From the NCBI RefSeq assembly GCF_000757885.1, contig NZ_JQCR01000002.1, positions 1,736,001 to 1,800,000 of the forward strand: a stretch of DNA of 64,000 nucleotides, in the 5' to 3' direction. Of this stretch, positions 43,899 through 53,833 are shown in pieces (the first letter of the stretch is position 1; each line of letters starts with the position of its first letter). Source of the stretch: Paenibacillus wynnii. GTDB taxonomy: Bacteria > Bacillota > Bacilli > Paenibacillales > Paenibacillaceae. The notes beneath the pieces are model-generated. The model was not told the origin of the DNA. It did not search any database and saw only the letters and a list, made by a program, of their open reading frames with translations. The position numbers and the translations under genes are program-made.

Positions 43899-43922
43899 AA
43901 AGTGATTATTCCTCCCTATCAT

Positions 43923-44864
43923 TTTGTTAGTTCCGTGATATTATATCATACACAAATGGTAGAATATCAATAATTTCGTTAAATTAAACCAAAGATATGT
44001 AAGGTAACTTTACATAAATACTCATTTATTTTGACATTCACTTAATATATTCATAAATAGAGTCCAATATGTTAATTGTATGTTAAGTTATTCATCAAAT
44101 ATAGATCCCATATATAATCACACCATTTTTCTTCAGCTGAAACACCAATATGGCTGGTTATTAAATAAATTTTCCCAAATAATATATCCGCTCCTATAAC
44201 TCTCGATTTAATCTATCACTATATAATCAGAGTAATTTATGGGGAAGCAGGCAATGGAGTAAACGGGAATTATCAACCAATTTATGAGGCTGACTCGTGG
44301 CAAATAAAGGTTAAAGGGGAAGTTTCCCTTTAAAGCCTATATCTCTGCTCCGCATGAATCGCCACTCACTCCCCTCTTGATGTACGAACACGCGTGAATA
44401 CTTGCTCAAGATTCATCCGTAAGCTTAACGGACCCAGTGGACGCTATTTACTCCATTTACCTGACTTCCTTATCTATGCTGACTCAGAAGGCCTTATTTA
44501 CAAAAATCCGTCTATAAATAGCCCATTATTTATAAATAACTGCATCTCTGTCCGCATAACTTATTTATCGAGCAATTTATAGACAATAAGGGATCTGTAG
44601 TCCGCATAGAGTTCTTAACCCGATCTACCTTAATATATGTATTTACTTTAGCTGCTGCTATTTGGCTCAAGCTTAATTGCTAGTTTTCACGTATATATGC
44701 TGAACAACAGAAAATAACAAAAACCGAAAACTGTAGGAACGATAGCGACCGAAAGCTTTTTACTAGGAAAGCTCGCTTCTAAAGCATAAGCTATATCCGG
44801 ATTTCAACGCGGCCGGAAGTCCGAATCTTCACTGTAGTGACCCCATATAATCAGGTAGAACAAA
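43923..44864. other. Long AT-rich intergenic region with an interspersed repeat
   Basis: About 940 bases with no supported gene. The left end is very AT-rich and should carry the promoter of the SLH nucleotidase. TCCGCAT occurs at 44349, 44551 and 44601, in similar surroundings (CTCTG before two of them), a weak dispersed repeat. The interspersed repeat at 44724-44815 is listed separately. Confidence 0.4.
44724..44815. repeat. Interspersed intergenic repeat copy
   Basis: CTGTAGGAACGATAGCG, AGCGACCGAAAGC and CCGGATTTCAACGCGG are shared in order or near order with the copy at 15780-15910 (opposite strand). Confidence 0.45.
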
Positions 44865-44890
44865 AAAGGACACCCCTAGGGGTGTCCTTT
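44865..44890 (-). terminator. Terminator of the GH3 gene
   Basis: AAAAGGACACCCC/GGGGTGTCCTTT with a minimal loop (TA); six T on the minus strand. Confidence 0.8.
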
Positions 44891-44908
44891 CACAATCCGT
44901 TTCTATAC

Positions 44909-47695
44909 CTACACTTGCTTAAATTCGATCCAGTCGATCTGCAAGCCGGGTTTGACGAAATCTAGTTTCAATTCATACAGGCCTGCTTCCAGCGCGATCT
45001 TCACAAGCTTCTGTCTGATCCATCTACCTTCCGTTCCATTCGTTTGAATGGTCGTCATCAAGTGATCATTTAATGTCACATTACAAGCACTTTGAGCCAA
45101 CTCAGGTTCTGGAGACATGATATTGACAATGACCCGGTATTGTCCGGCCTGATCCACATTCATAAAGGTCGAACCAGTTACCGAAGGTTTTACCTGTGCA
45201 TTTTGAGAGAGTGCTTGTGCTTGCTCCACCGAAAGAGATGGGTTCGCTTTAAACGCTTCGACCGTCTCCACAATCTCCTGCTTTCTGGAGAATACCGGTG
45301 CGTTCATGATGAATTCGCAAATATTCATAGCGGACCGCTGAAGTTCGCCTCGGGTTAAGGAACCATTTTCTAACGAATCCAAGGTATTGTCTTCATAAGC
45401 ATTGATTTCCGCCCCATAGTTACTGACAACCATATAAAGATCATTTTGGGCGCGAACCATCCAGTTCGTATACTTGCGATCCGCTGGGCCTCCATGGACA
45501 ACATCGTTCATAACTGCCCACCAGTCCGTCATCACAATGCCTTTGAAGCCCCATTCCCCGCGAAGAATCGTGGTATTCAAGTCATAATTGGAAGCCGCCC
45601 AATGTCCGTTAACGGGATTATAGGAGGTCATAATCGAATTCGCACCGCCTTGCTTCACCGCAATTTCAAAGCCTTTCAGATAAATTTCCCGAAGGGCGCG
45701 CTCGGAAACGACCGCATCTACCTTACTCCGATACTTCTCCTGGTTGTTACAGGCGAAATGCTTCAGCGTGGCGTTAGAGCCGCCTTTCATAATTCCCCGA
45801 GTGCATGCTGCTGCAAATACCCCGGAAATCAGCGGATCTTCTGAAAAATACTCAAAGTTACGTCCATTAAGCGGACTGCGTCGGATATTCAAGCCGGGTC
45901 CAAGCAAGGTATCTACGTTGTTTCTTAATAATTCCCGGCCTTCCATGACATAAAGCTCTTCAACCAGTTCCGTGTTCCACGTTGCCGCCAACAGAGTTCC
46001 GATTGCAACCTGGGTCGCTTTTTGCCCGCTATCCATGCGAATTCCGGAGGGTCCGTCTGACGTACAAGCAACAGGGATTCCGTAATTGAACAACTGATCG
46101 CTTACGCCTCCGAACGCTGATGCCGTACCCGGTGTCACGAGCGGACTGCTCATGCCTTCTCCTCTGACAATCGTAGCTAAATCCTGATCGCTAAGCTGGG
46201 CGATAAAAGCTTCCATGCTGACTTTCTGTTCAAATACATCTCTTAATTTATAGCCTTGATTACCGGTTTGCTCCAACGTTTCAGGAAGACATTGTTCGAT
46301 TCGATTCGCTAAGGATATCTTTCGCTTAGGTACTTCTACAGAGATGAGTTCATACGAACCATCTTCCTTCCGAACGCCCGGCTTCATTCTTGTAAAGCTT
46401 TCGGTCGGCGCCATCGCCTCTTGCAACTGCTCCACAACCTGAAGAGTTTCCACGTTGTAACCGTCTTGTCCTTCCGCGGTTATTTCAACCAGACTTTTGA
46501 TACTGGATCCCGCATAAAAGCGGTATGTTCCGGCTTCCAGCACATATGCGGATGGATATCCTGTCACCCCGGCGTCATCGTAGGAGGCCATAGAATGAAC
46601 AGAGAAGCTCACAGTAAGACGCTGAGATTCACCCGGTTGCAGGACTTTTGTCTTCCCGAATGCTGCCAGTGCTTTAGCCGGCTGTCCCAGCTTTCCTTGC
46701 GGCGCTTCGTAATAGACCTGTACGACCTCTTTTCCGGCAAAAGCGGTTCCAGTATTGGTTATAGTAACGTCGATTTCAACGTAGGGTTGTCCTTCTTTGG
46801 TAGTCAGCTTGGCTTCCTCAGGCTCTATAGTAAAGGTGGTATAAGATAGACCATAACCAAATTCATACTGAACCTTATCCGGAGAAAACGTCTCAAAATA
46901 ACGATATCCCACATAGATATCTTCCTGATAAAGGTTTTTAAATTCATGGCCGTAATTGCGGGTAGACGGATAATCCTCGATGGAATAAGCGATTGTATCC
47001 GTTAATTTGCCACTAGGCGTTACCTCACCAGCCAGAACGTCAGCAATCGCATTGCCCCCTTCCATCCCGCCTTGCCAAGAGTAGATCGCGCACGAAATCG
47101 GGTGCACATAACTTTCATCATTCATCCAACTCATATCTATAATATTAGATACATTCAGCACAACGACAGTTTGTTCAAAAAAGGCCGTTACCTGCTTCAG
47201 CATTGCTTTCTCATCAGCGGTTAATTGGTAACTCCCCGGCGCATCCGCATTATCCTGATCTTCTCCCGCCGTACGTCCGATCACAATGATCGCCTTGTTC
47301 GACTTGTTTCTTGCCTTCGAGACCAGCTCATCAGTTAAAGGCATTTCCTTCTGGTGCCACGGTTCAGCAGCCCAACCTCCGCCACCATTATCAAATGGAT
47401 TTTGCTCAATCCACTTCTCATAGACAGCCGCCAGTTCTTCATTGACGGTAAGGTTCTTTTTACTGCGAAGACCGTCCAATAGGTTGGTTGTATATGCAAC
47501 ATGGACGCTTCCGCCCGATCCTGTACCGCTTCGGTAGTAATTCACTTGGGTTCTGCCAAATACTGAAACGTTCTCACCGTTTCCCAGCGGAAGGACCTGT
47601 CCTTCATTTTTTAACAGCACCGCACCTTCTGCGGCTACCGTTCGACTAAATTCAGCAAAACCTTCTAATGGAACTCCCACATTCTGTGTGCTCAA
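44909..47695 (-). CDS. Glycoside hydrolase family 3, circularly permuted domain order
   Basis: 928 residues, cytoplasmic. The N-terminus AAEGAVLLKNEGQVLPLGNGENVSVFG is the start of what is normally the second (alpha/beta) GH3 domain, with NAIADVLAGEVTPSGKL and then a fibronectin-like domain (VDVTITNTGTAFAGKEVVQVY). The catalytic barrel comes after: CTSDGPSGIRM, GPGLNIRRSPLNGRNFEYFSEDP, LKHFACNNQE, and the nucleophile Asp in FKGIVMTDWWAVM. A carbohydrate-binding-like module closes the protein. This order is known from Ruminococcus albus and Butyrivibrio beta-glucosidases. Likely a beta-glucosidase or related exo-enzyme; sugar specificity is not predictable. ATG at 47695 has AGGAGG upstream (…TCAGGAGGAAACAA). 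Confidence 0.92.
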   Translation of the reverse strand: MSTQNVGVPLEGFAEFSRTVAAEGAVLLKNEGQVLPLGNGENVSVFGRTQVNYYRSGTGSGGSVHVAYTTNLLDGLRSKKNLTVNEELAAVYEKWIEQNPFDNGGGGWAAEPWHQKEMPLTDELVSKARNKSNKAIIVIGRTAGEDQDNADAPGSYQLTADEKAMLKQVTAFFEQTVVVLNVSNIIDMSWMNDESYVHPISCAIYSWQGGMEGGNAIADVLAGEVTPSGKLTDTIAYSIEDYPSTRNYGHEFKNLYQEDIYVGYRYFETFSPDKVQYEFGYGLSYTTFTIEPEEAKLTTKEGQPYVEIDVTITNTGTAFAGKEVVQVYYEAPQGKLGQPAKALAAFGKTKVLQPGESQRLTVSFSVHSMASYDDAGVTGYPSAYVLEAGTYRFYAGSSIKSLVEITAEGQDGYNVETLQVVEQLQEAMAPTESFTRMKPGVRKEDGSYELISVEVPKRKISLANRIEQCLPETLEQTGNQGYKLRDVFEQKVSMEAFIAQLSDQDLATIVRGEGMSSPLVTPGTASAFGGVSDQLFNYGIPVACTSDGPSGIRMDSGQKATQVAIGTLLAATWNTELVEELYVMEGRELLRNNVDTLLGPGLNIRRSPLNGRNFEYFSEDPLISGVFAAACTRGIMKGGSNATLKHFACNNQEKYRSKVDAVVSERALREIYLKGFEIAVKQGGANSIMTSYNPVNGHWAASNYDLNTTILRGEWGFKGIVMTDWWAVMNDVVHGGPADRKYTNWMVRAQNDLYMVVSNYGAEINAYEDNTLDSLENGSLTRGELQRSAMNICEFIMNAPVFSRKQEIVETVEAFKANPSLSVEQAQALSQNAQVKPSVTGSTFMNVDQAGQYRVIVNIMSPEPELAQSACNVTLNDHLMTTIQTNGTEGRWIRQKLVKIALEAGLYELKLDFVKPGLQIDWIEFKQV

Positions 47696-47810
47696 TTTGT
47701 TTCCTCCTGATTGTCATATGCATACATGACTCTTCTCTAAATAATCAAAGCGATACTATTAATATACAAGTACTACTCTTAAAAAAGCAAAATATATCCC
47801 GTATGACACG

Positions 47811-47836
47811 AAAAAAGACACCTATTAAAGTGTCCT
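47811..47836 (-). terminator. Terminator of the small membrane protein gene
   Basis: GGACAC, loop TTTAATAG, GTGTC then TTTTTTC on the minus strand. Confidence 0.7.
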
Positions 47837-47869
47837 TTAGTGCCCTATCGGAAGATAACAGCGTCAATT

Positions 47870-48061
47870 TCATTTGCGGCGGCGGGGCTTCGTCATTCTA
47901 GTATACATCACCAAGGCGACAATTATCATGGCGAGTATACCGAGATTACTTGCTGTGTCAGGCGTCATCCCTAGTAGGCTGCAAACGTTGGAAACCAAAC
48001 TGTTAGTAAGAAACGCAACCGCAATCAGCATCAATGGACGCCAAATGTTATATCCTCTCAT
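47870..48061 (-). CDS. Small membrane protein, 63 residues, unknown function
   Basis: Two hydrophobic helices (WRPLMLIAVAFLTNSLVSNV and ASNLGILAMIIVALVMYT) joined by a short loop and ended by a basic tail RMTKPRRRK, giving an N-in/C-in hairpin topology. GGAGTG lies nine bases before the ATG. A terminator follows at 47811. I do not recognise a family; similar-sized hairpin proteins are common in Paenibacillus. The DUF3021 gene lies about 50 bases upstream on the same strand. Confidence 0.6.
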   Translation of the reverse strand: MRGYNIWRPLMLIAVAFLTNSLVSNVCSLLGMTPDTASNLGILAMIIVALVMYTRMTKPRRRK

Positions 48062-48113
48062 CCTGCCACACTCCAGACTCCATTTTCCATCTAGTGTCCA
48101 TTATATCATCTAT

Positions 48114-48524
48114 CTATTTCAAAATCCTATTCAACTCATCAGCATTTTTCTTACTGCTAACTCTAGCGTAAAAGTAAAAAGCGAGGGTATGCAATACAAC
48201 GGACAACAACAGCATTCCAGGCCACCAAGGTATTATGTAATGGAACATATCTATTGAGAATAACCATACAACAATAAGCCCGCCTAAGATACTAATCGTT
48301 GAAGAAATAAAAATATTCCAAATGGGTTTTAACGTGTAATAATTCCAAAGCGCATTATACATAATTCCGAATAATACGGCAGAAATAACAGTGATCCCCA
48401 CAATATTCCACAGATATAATACACTGATGGTTTGATCCTTCATAAAAACAGTGAAAAGCAAAGTTACCCATAAGAAAGTCATTGTAAATACTTGAAAAAA
48501 AGAGTTTCTTAATTGGTTAATCAT
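48114..48524 (-). CDS. DUF3021-family membrane protein
   Basis: 136 residues with four hydrophobic helices (TMTFLWVTLLFTVFM; LWNIVGITVISAVLFGIM; IWNIFISSTISILGGLIVVW; MLLLSVVLHTLAFYFYA). Size, topology and position directly after a LytTR regulator gene (overlap of four bases, ATGA) match DUF3021 proteins, which are membrane partners thought to hold back the LytTR regulator. Its own function is not established. Last residues are charged (SSKKNADELNRILK). Confidence 0.85.
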   Translation of the reverse strand: MINQLRNSFFQVFTMTFLWVTLLFTVFMKDQTISVLYLWNIVGITVISAVLFGIMYNALWNYYTLKPIWNIFISSTISILGGLIVVWLFSIDMFHYIIPWWPGMLLLSVVLHTLAFYFYARVSSKKNADELNRILK

Positions 48525-48967
48525 TTCAGGTTCCCCCTAAAGTTTTTTAAGTAGAAGCGACTGACAAAGTAGCTGGAATCATCTGTTAATATCACTTTAA
48601 TTCTTGCATTATCTGTTGATGAGAACTCCTTAATATAGCTTGTGTTAATGATGGTTTGATTATTGATTTTAATAAAATGATTTGAATCAAGGCTTTCTTT
48701 AGCTACCTTCAACCGGTTATTCAGTAGATACATTTCACCCGTAATGACACGCACGCTGCACATTCGGTCTTCCGATTCTATGACCACAATGGAACTTAGC
48801 GAAATTTGAACACTGCGATTATTTCTAGCGTTGATGACTACCATCTTTTTTTCAGAGTTATCAAGCACTTCTTTGATATGTCCCCAGTGTTCTTTCTCAG
48901 CTGGATGGGTTGTTATCTTTGCTACCCTTCGATTTAATTCTGAGTTAGCTTCGAATATAATTTCCAA
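48521..48967 (-). CDS. LytTR-type DNA-binding regulator (no receiver domain)
   Basis: 148 residues. After ~45 N-terminal residues comes a LytTR domain: QISLSSIVVIESEDRMCSVRV, EMYLLNNRLKVAKESLDSNHFIKINNQTIINTSYIKEFSS, and SSYFVSRFYLKNFRGNL. There is no response-regulator receiver; such proteins pair with DUF3021 membrane partners, as here. TTG at 48967 has AAAGGAGG nine bases upstream; ATG at 48994 lies in a TATAAT-like promoter region and has no site. It probably controls its own operon; regulation of the adjacent ABC system is possible but not shown. Confidence 0.85.
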   Translation of the reverse strand: MEIIFEANSELNRRVAKITTHPAEKEHWGHIKEVLDNSEKKMVVINARNNRSVQISLSSIVVIESEDRMCSVRVITGEMYLLNNRLKVAKESLDSNHFIKINNQTIINTSYIKEFSSTDNARIKVILTDDSSYFVSRFYLKNFRGNLK

Positions 48968-49092
48968 TGTACGCCGCCTCCTTTCACAACTCATATTATA
49001 AGCAAAACGTTACTAAAACTACTTTAATTCGTTTTCCTGCATGAACTTGTAGGTTTGTTGCAATGGGTGTGGGATTGTCACCAAATAAAAGC

Positions 49093-49118
49093 AAAAAAAG
49101 CACCTATTAAGGTGCTCC
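49093..49118 (-). terminator. Terminator of the FtsX-like permease gene
   Basis: GCACCTTAATAGGTGC followed by seven T on the minus strand. Confidence 0.75.
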
Positions 49119-49132
49119 CTGTGGATTAAACC

Positions 49133-51454
49133 TTAGACTTGCTCCCTCAGCTCATCAAAACCGTGCGATTGTTTGACCATATGAAACGGGACCAGAAAAA
49201 TAATGAATACGATCCCCAAAACACATCCTATCGGGATCATAATGGTATCTGCTGCTATATTGGTATTCACTTTAAATATGGCACCCAAGGTTATGGTAAT
49301 CATAAAGATATACAGCCCTAAAGATAGGAACAAGCTTAACAAGAGTGCAAAAATAGACTTCATAGTTAGATATTTATACAGAAATCCTTTGCCTATGCCT
49401 AGCGCCCTTATAATTACAGATTCCTTATGTTCATTTAAATAATTCATATAGATGATATTGAGATTGAATAGAATGGAAGAGAAAATACAGATCCAGCATA
49501 ACCACTTAAAGATGCTCAGAAAATCCTGCATTCGCTTCATGATGGACATGCCCATTATACTGATATGCATCAGTGAGACATTGCTCAAACTGTCTTTAAA
49601 ATTACTGGAATTGGCCTTTACGAGGAACAATGAACTCCCTTGAGTTTCATTAACTGCAGGCCTAAGAATAAAAGTCTGATTCACTTGACCCGCCTCATAG
49701 ATTCCTTTGACTCTGTAGTTTTCCACGGATCCGTTTAGCTCCATCTTGAGCGTCTCGCCTAACTTTACTTGAACCTGATCACTGAAGGCAGCGGATATTA
49801 GCACGTCATTAGCCGAACCCTCGAATACATCTTCTCCCTCCAAAATTTTGAACTTAATCTTATAGTCACTTTCGTTAATGTCGCAGATTTGAGCGGACTT
49901 CAGTGAATCCTTATTATTCAGGATTGTTCCCGCGTGACGGTACAACTTGGTATAGCCTTTAACCTCAGGTGACTCCTTTAGAGCATTCTCCAGTTTAGCC
50001 GGCTCATCGCTAACTACTAGATAATTATAATTTACTTTTTGCTCAATGCCGGCGGTGTAGCTGTCGCGGACGGTTTTTTCCAAGGTATAACCTATCAATA
50101 AGAAGAGGCTCGTTAGAGTCAAGCTTAATATCGTGATTACAAAAGCATAGCGGTTTGCTTTGATACTTTTGGCAGTGTACATGAACAATTTATTCTTAAT
50201 AGGAAGGGATGACAGCAGTTGGATACAAAGTAGCGTAACCACAAAAAAAACGGCAATACATACAACAATCAATATGCTGCTGAGCAGCGCTGATCCTCTA
50301 CCTAAATAGATTGTGTAAATGACCATGGTCAGGAGGGAAAATAAAACGGACAACCAGGCTATCTTCCGCTTAGACTTCTTCCAGGAAACAGCATCACCGC
50401 GAATAACAAACATAGGGCTTATGGCTTCCAGAGCCTTGGTAGCTATATTGATAAAAATAAAATAAATCACCAAATATAATAAAAACCCGGCAAACACTTT
50501 ACCCATCACGGCAGAATCAATAATAGTGTTCCGAATTCCATTCGACAGGAGCAATTGTCTGGCCATAGGAATACTTGCGGCACTGCCAAGCAAAACCGGA
50601 AACACAAACACTAAATAGAGCTCCATTCTCAATGCCTTTTTAATTGATTTCATACGGATGGAGAGCATTCTCATAATAGCGATATCCTGCTGACGGTGAA
50701 CAATAATCATAAAAATACTGCTGAGTACCGACAAAATCGTCATCATATAACTCATCGTATTGAGAATATTCAAGGTAGCGGCATTTGTATTGAGTTCTTC
50801 TTGAATAGCTTTTTTCTTATCGTCAATGGTGAAGTATGTATAACCCGGCTCAATATTCTTCAATTCTGTTTTGACCTTGTCGATATCCTTACCATTAATT
50901 AAAGTTAAGATTATGCTTGGGATTTCATTGCTGAGTTGATAATAGGACACCTTTCCGTAGCCGATCATTTCCGACTGTCCGTCGACACCCTTTGCGATGT
51001 TCTCAATGTCTTTCACCGTGTAAGTTTGGCTACCAATACTGACTTGGTCACTTTGTTTAATGTTTAATTCATCCGCCAAACTCGCGTACAGAATGATTTC
51101 ATTCTCTTGCAAACCAAAATCACCAATGATTAAGCTGCCGAAGACCTGCCCGTCACCCTGCTTAAAGTTGGTCGAAAATGCACTTTGCTTGTTAACCTGC
51201 AGTCCTTTATCTTTCAGTTCATCTAATTTTTGATCAAATGCACTGGAGGCATAAGTGGCCTCAATCTTTAGATCAGCACCATTTAATTCTTCTACTTGTC
51301 CCGTCAAGTATCGGTCCGTTTCTGATATGATTTGCGGAATGGCCAACGATATGCTTACGGCTATAGCGACCGAGAGCATAACAAACAGATAGAGTACAAG
51401 ATTGTTTTTTTGCTTACGACTATTATACAGCTTGAAAATCGTTTTCCACTCCAA
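49133..51454 (-). CDS. ABC transporter permease with two FtsX-like domains
   Basis: 773 residues. N-terminal membrane helix ([19 protein letters not shown]), an extracytoplasmic domain, a first FtsX helix bundle ([27 protein letters not shown]), a central membrane part, then a second bundle near the C-terminus ([36 protein letters not shown]). This is the MacB/BceB-like mechanotransmission type, usually linked to antimicrobial peptide resistance, lipoprotein handling or signalling rather than classic transport. TTG at 51454 has GGAGG eight bases upstream; GTG at 51463 is closer to it. Overlaps the ATPase gene by 32 bases, so they are coupled. Confidence 0.87.
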   Translation of the reverse strand: MEWKTIFKLYNSRKQKNNLVLYLFVMLSVAIAVSISLAIPQIISETDRYLTGQVEELNGADLKIEATYASSAFDQKLDELKDKGLQVNKQSAFSTNFKQGDGQVFGSLIIGDFGLQENEIILYASLADELNIKQSDQVSIGSQTYTVKDIENIAKGVDGQSEMIGYGKVSYYQLSNEIPSIILTLINGKDIDKVKTELKNIEPGYTYFTIDDKKKAIQEELNTNAATLNILNTMSYMMTILSVLSSIFMIIVHRQQDIAIMRMLSIRMKSIKKALRMELYLVFVFPVLLGSAASIPMARQLLLSNGIRNTIIDSAVMGKVFAGFLLYLVIYFIFINIATKALEAISPMFVIRGDAVSWKKSKRKIAWLSVLFSLLTMVIYTIYLGRGSALLSSILIVVCIAVFFVVTLLCIQLLSSLPIKNKLFMYTAKSIKANRYAFVITILSLTLTSLFLLIGYTLEKTVRDSYTAGIEQKVNYNYLVVSDEPAKLENALKESPEVKGYTKLYRHAGTILNNKDSLKSAQICDINESDYKIKFKILEGEDVFEGSANDVLISAAFSDQVQVKLGETLKMELNGSVENYRVKGIYEAGQVNQTFILRPAVNETQGSSLFLVKANSSNFKDSLSNVSLMHISIMGMSIMKRMQDFLSIFKWLCWICIFSSILFNLNIIYMNYLNEHKESVIIRALGIGKGFLYKYLTMKSIFALLLSLFLSLGLYIFMITITLGAIFKVNTNIAADTIMIPIGCVLGIVFIIFLVPFHMVKQSHGFDELREQV

Positions 51455-52109
51455 GGATTTCACCTCCGCGTAAAACGATTTTCCGCTCCCCTAGATTCCC
51501 GATCTCCTTGTCATGGGTCACAATTACCAGTGCACATTGGGTCCGCTTACGGGTTTCGAGTAATAACTCCATCACCTTGCTGCTGTTGTCACTATCGAGT
51601 GCCCCCGTAGGTTCGTCACATAATAGTACCTTAGGATTGTTCACAAGTGCTCGGACGATAGCCACCCGCTGCGCTTCCCCCCCGGAAAGTGATTTGACGT
51701 TATTCTTCGACTTGTTGCTGATTCCGACCATATCCAGCAACTCCAAAGCTGTGCTTTTTTTCACTTTGTTGCTTAAGCCAGAATTCATCGGTAGGATAAC
51801 GTTCTCAAGGACGGTCAAACAATTAATTAAATTTGCGTTCTGAAATATCAATCCAATCTTATTTCTTCGCAACTGCTCCAGGCTTTTTTCCTTCTTGAAG
51901 TTAACTAGCTGATCATCAAAGTAAACACTGCCCGAAGTAGGCTCCGTTAATAAAGCGGCAATGTTCAACAGAGTGGATTTTCCGCAGCCTGAAGGCCCCA
52001 TGATCGTAGTAAATTCATGATCATGGATCGTTAGATTGATCCCCTGAAGAATTCTGTTCTCTCCCTCACCATCCACAAAGGTCTTATGTAAATCCATTAT
52101 CCTTATCAT
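51423..52109 (-). CDS. ABC transporter ATP-binding protein (MacB/LolD/BceA type)
   Basis: 228 residues, typical for this ATPase group. [21 protein letters not shown] (Walker A), [22 protein letters not shown] (Q-loop with the [10 protein letters not shown] pattern of MacB-type ATPases), [18 protein letters not shown] (signature), [15 protein letters not shown] (Walker B), and [10 protein letters not shown] (H-loop). It powers the FtsX-like permease encoded next. GGGAGC precedes the ATG at 52109. No sensor kinase or response regulator of the BceRS type is next to it. Confidence 0.92.
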   Translation of the reverse strand: MIRIMDLHKTFVDGEGENRILQGINLTIHDHEFTTIMGPSGCGKSTLLNIAALLTEPTSGSVYFDDQLVNFKKEKSLEQLRRNKIGLIFQNANLINCLTVLENVILPMNSGLSNKVKKSTALELLDMVGISNKSKNNVKSLSGGEAQRVAIVRALVNNPKVLLCDEPTGALDSDNSSKVMELLLETRKRTQCALVIVTHDKEIGNLGERKIVLRGGEILGVENDFQAV

Positions 52110-52514
52110 GGTTTTGCTCCCTGCCTATTAGTTGTCTTAGAAAATTAATGACTATCCGGATTAACATATATAAGGTTTATAGATTAGGCGTTTTATTTAG
52201 TTAATAATTACAATTATGTATCGTTATAGTACATCATCATTGTTCAATTGTATGTGGAAACTTTGTGAATCAAATAACATATTAAGTAAAATGATGTGAA
52301 ACTTTATAATATAAACGGGAGAGACCAAGGCTTTCTAAAAAGAGTACCCATTAAGGTACTCTCCCTTACAAATCCAAGCATCGCGATCAAGTTTTGGACA
52401 TCTATTAAACAGACATCAGACTTCACTACAGCGAGGAAGCAAAAAAATAATTTTATGTAGTATGATATATTTGAAGTGGCTTCTCTTTTATATTAAACAA
52501 GGATGTGTGTGCTA
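52110..52514. other. Intergenic region upstream of the ABC genes and the truncated lipoprotein
   Basis: About 400 AT-rich bases. Contains the minus-strand terminator at 52336-52362 and must hold divergent promoters; ATGATATATTTGAAG near 52461 is a candidate -10 region for the lipoprotein. Nothing else seen. Confidence 0.4.
52336..52362 (-). terminator. Minus-strand terminator, orphaned from its gene
   Basis: AGAGTACC, loop TTAATG, GGTACTCT and TTTTTAG on the minus strand. The nearest minus-strand gene that could end here is the truncated reductase over 500 bases away, with the lipoprotein gene between. Confidence 0.65.
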
Positions 52515-52991
52515 TTGAAACGTTTACTTACTATAATGTCTCTAGTTCTAATTGTATTTATAGCTGTGTCTTGCACTTCGCAGAACAATATTACAAAAAA
52601 AGATCAGGTTGAAGATACTATTCTTAAAAAGATTCAATCATATACACTTAATGAATTAAATTATCTTCTGTTTGTGGAGAGCCCCACAACGGCTAATAAG
52701 AAGATCACTCTTTTCCTGCCCTATTCTGTAGACAATATGAGTATTAAGGAAATTTCTCTTATTCAAGATAATGAGCAGGTCACCAATAAAACTACTGTTA
52801 ATTCTCCTAACACTCTTGATAATGGAGAAACAGTTATAATTAATACGGGTCAATATATTTTACAAAAGTATGTATCACAAGAAAACATACCCGAAAACAA
52901 ACTTAAGTTCCTTGATTCACTTCAGGTTCATTCAGCACATACCGGATTGCCATCTGTCCCAGTGTGTCCGGGTCGCCTGCTAGCTCAATAA
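52515..52991 (+). CDS. Lipoprotein, C-terminal end probably lost and replaced
   Basis: About 158 residues. MKRLLTIMSLVLIVFIAVSC is a textbook lipoprotein signal peptide with Cys+1. The mature part up to residue ~135 (through ITLFLPYSVDNMSIKEISL) looks like a small secreted domain of unknown family. The last ~25 residues (HSAHTGLPSVPVCPGRLLAQ) are read from the antisense of the neighbouring aldo/keto reductase gene and are probably not native. TTG at 52515 gives the best signal peptide; ATG at 52503 is in frame. A deletion junction around 52905-52915 is likely. Confidence 0.6.
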   Translation: MKRLLTIMSLVLIVFIAVSCTSQNNITKKDQVEDTILKKIQSYTLNELNYLLFVESPTTANKKITLFLPYSVDNMSIKEISLIQDNEQVTNKTTVNSPNTLDNGETVIINTGQYILQKYVSQENIPENKLKFLDSLQVHSAHTGLPSVPVCPGRLLAQ

Positions 52992-53685
52992 GTCTTTGTC
53001 GAACTACGGATAACTCCTCACGGCTATAATCTAGATAGTCTCGTTCTGCCTTGTTCGCCCCTCCAGACGTTAAGATGCCACCTGCAAGCGGACCCCGTGC
53101 AATTAAGCCGATCTCATGCTCCATCAGTTGCGGAAGCACCTCCTCCTCAGGACGCCGATCAAGCATACTGTACTGGCTCATCAAGCTTGTAATACTCGAA
53201 CGATTGACATATTCCTTAATGACATTCGGACGTATGGATGATATCCCGTAATAGCGAATCAACCCGTCTTTCTTTAACTCCTCAAAGGCTTCAATAGTCT
53301 CCTCAATAGGATCCTCAATCGTTCCTCCGTGCAACTGATACAAATCAATATAATCTGTGCCAAGTCTTCTGAGACTTTCCCTTACTGCCGACAGAATATA
53401 CGATTTAGAAGGGTCCCATGTCGAACCCTCTTTGCCCGGTAGTCGACGATTACCAACTTTTGTTGCCACGATAACATCGGAGCGGTGGTTTTTAATCGCT
53501 TTTCCGAGAAGCTCCTCGTTTCGCCCATGATCATATAGATCAGCAGTATCGAAAAAATTGATCCCGAGCTCTAACGCTTCTTGAATAATAGATATGGCCT
53601 TGGTTTCGTCAGTCCCAACAGTCATACAGCCGAGACCAACTTCACTTACATTAAGGTCCGATTTTCCTAGGCGATTTTGTTTCAT
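52903..53685 (-). CDS. Aldo/keto reductase, truncated at the C-terminus
   Basis: 260 residues against about 310 for the family. All catalytic parts are present: VSEVGLGCMTVGTDE, FFDTADLYDHGRNEELLGKA (Asp and Tyr of the tetrad), VIVATKVGNR (Lys), and DLYQLHGGTIEDPIEETIEAFEEL (His). IGLIARGPLAGGIL starts the cofactor region. The chain stops at MAIRYVLNEPEVNQGT, where relatives continue with a segment like TVIPG...VEQL plus the last helices that bind NADPH phosphate. So activity may be lost. AAGGAGG precedes the ATG at 53685. See the proposed deletion junction with the lipoprotein gene. Confidence 0.85.
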   Translation of the reverse strand: MKQNRLGKSDLNVSEVGLGCMTVGTDETKAISIIQEALELGINFFDTADLYDHGRNEELLGKAIKNHRSDVIVATKVGNRRLPGKEGSTWDPSKSYILSAVRESLRRLGTDYIDLYQLHGGTIEDPIEETIEAFEELKKDGLIRYYGISSIRPNVIKEYVNRSSITSLMSQYSMLDRRPEEEVLPQLMEHEIGLIARGPLAGGILTSGGANKAERDYLDYSREELSVVRQRLIELAGDPDTLGQMAIRYVLNEPEVNQGT

Positions 53686-53803
53686 CTACATTTCCTCCTT
53701 GTAAGCTCCGAGTAGCCGCTTGACTCAAGGTTACAAGTATATCAAAGAAACAATAGGTTCCATAACTCTGCTAAATAGCGAATTGAGGCTACCGTAAAAA
53801 GAA

Positions 53804-53823
53804 AAGACACCCTAAGGTGTCTT
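53804..53823 (-). terminator. Terminator at the end of the TOMM cluster
   Basis: AAGACACC/GGTGTCTT with loop TTAG, then TTTTCTTTTT on the minus strand, ten bases after the permease stop codon. Confidence 0.75.
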
Positions 53824-53833
53824 CAGTGATATA

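Noticed and set aside
44394..44582. 62-codon plus-strand frame in the long intergenic region
   Set aside because: No ribosome binding site and composition like the surrounding AT-rich non-coding DNA.
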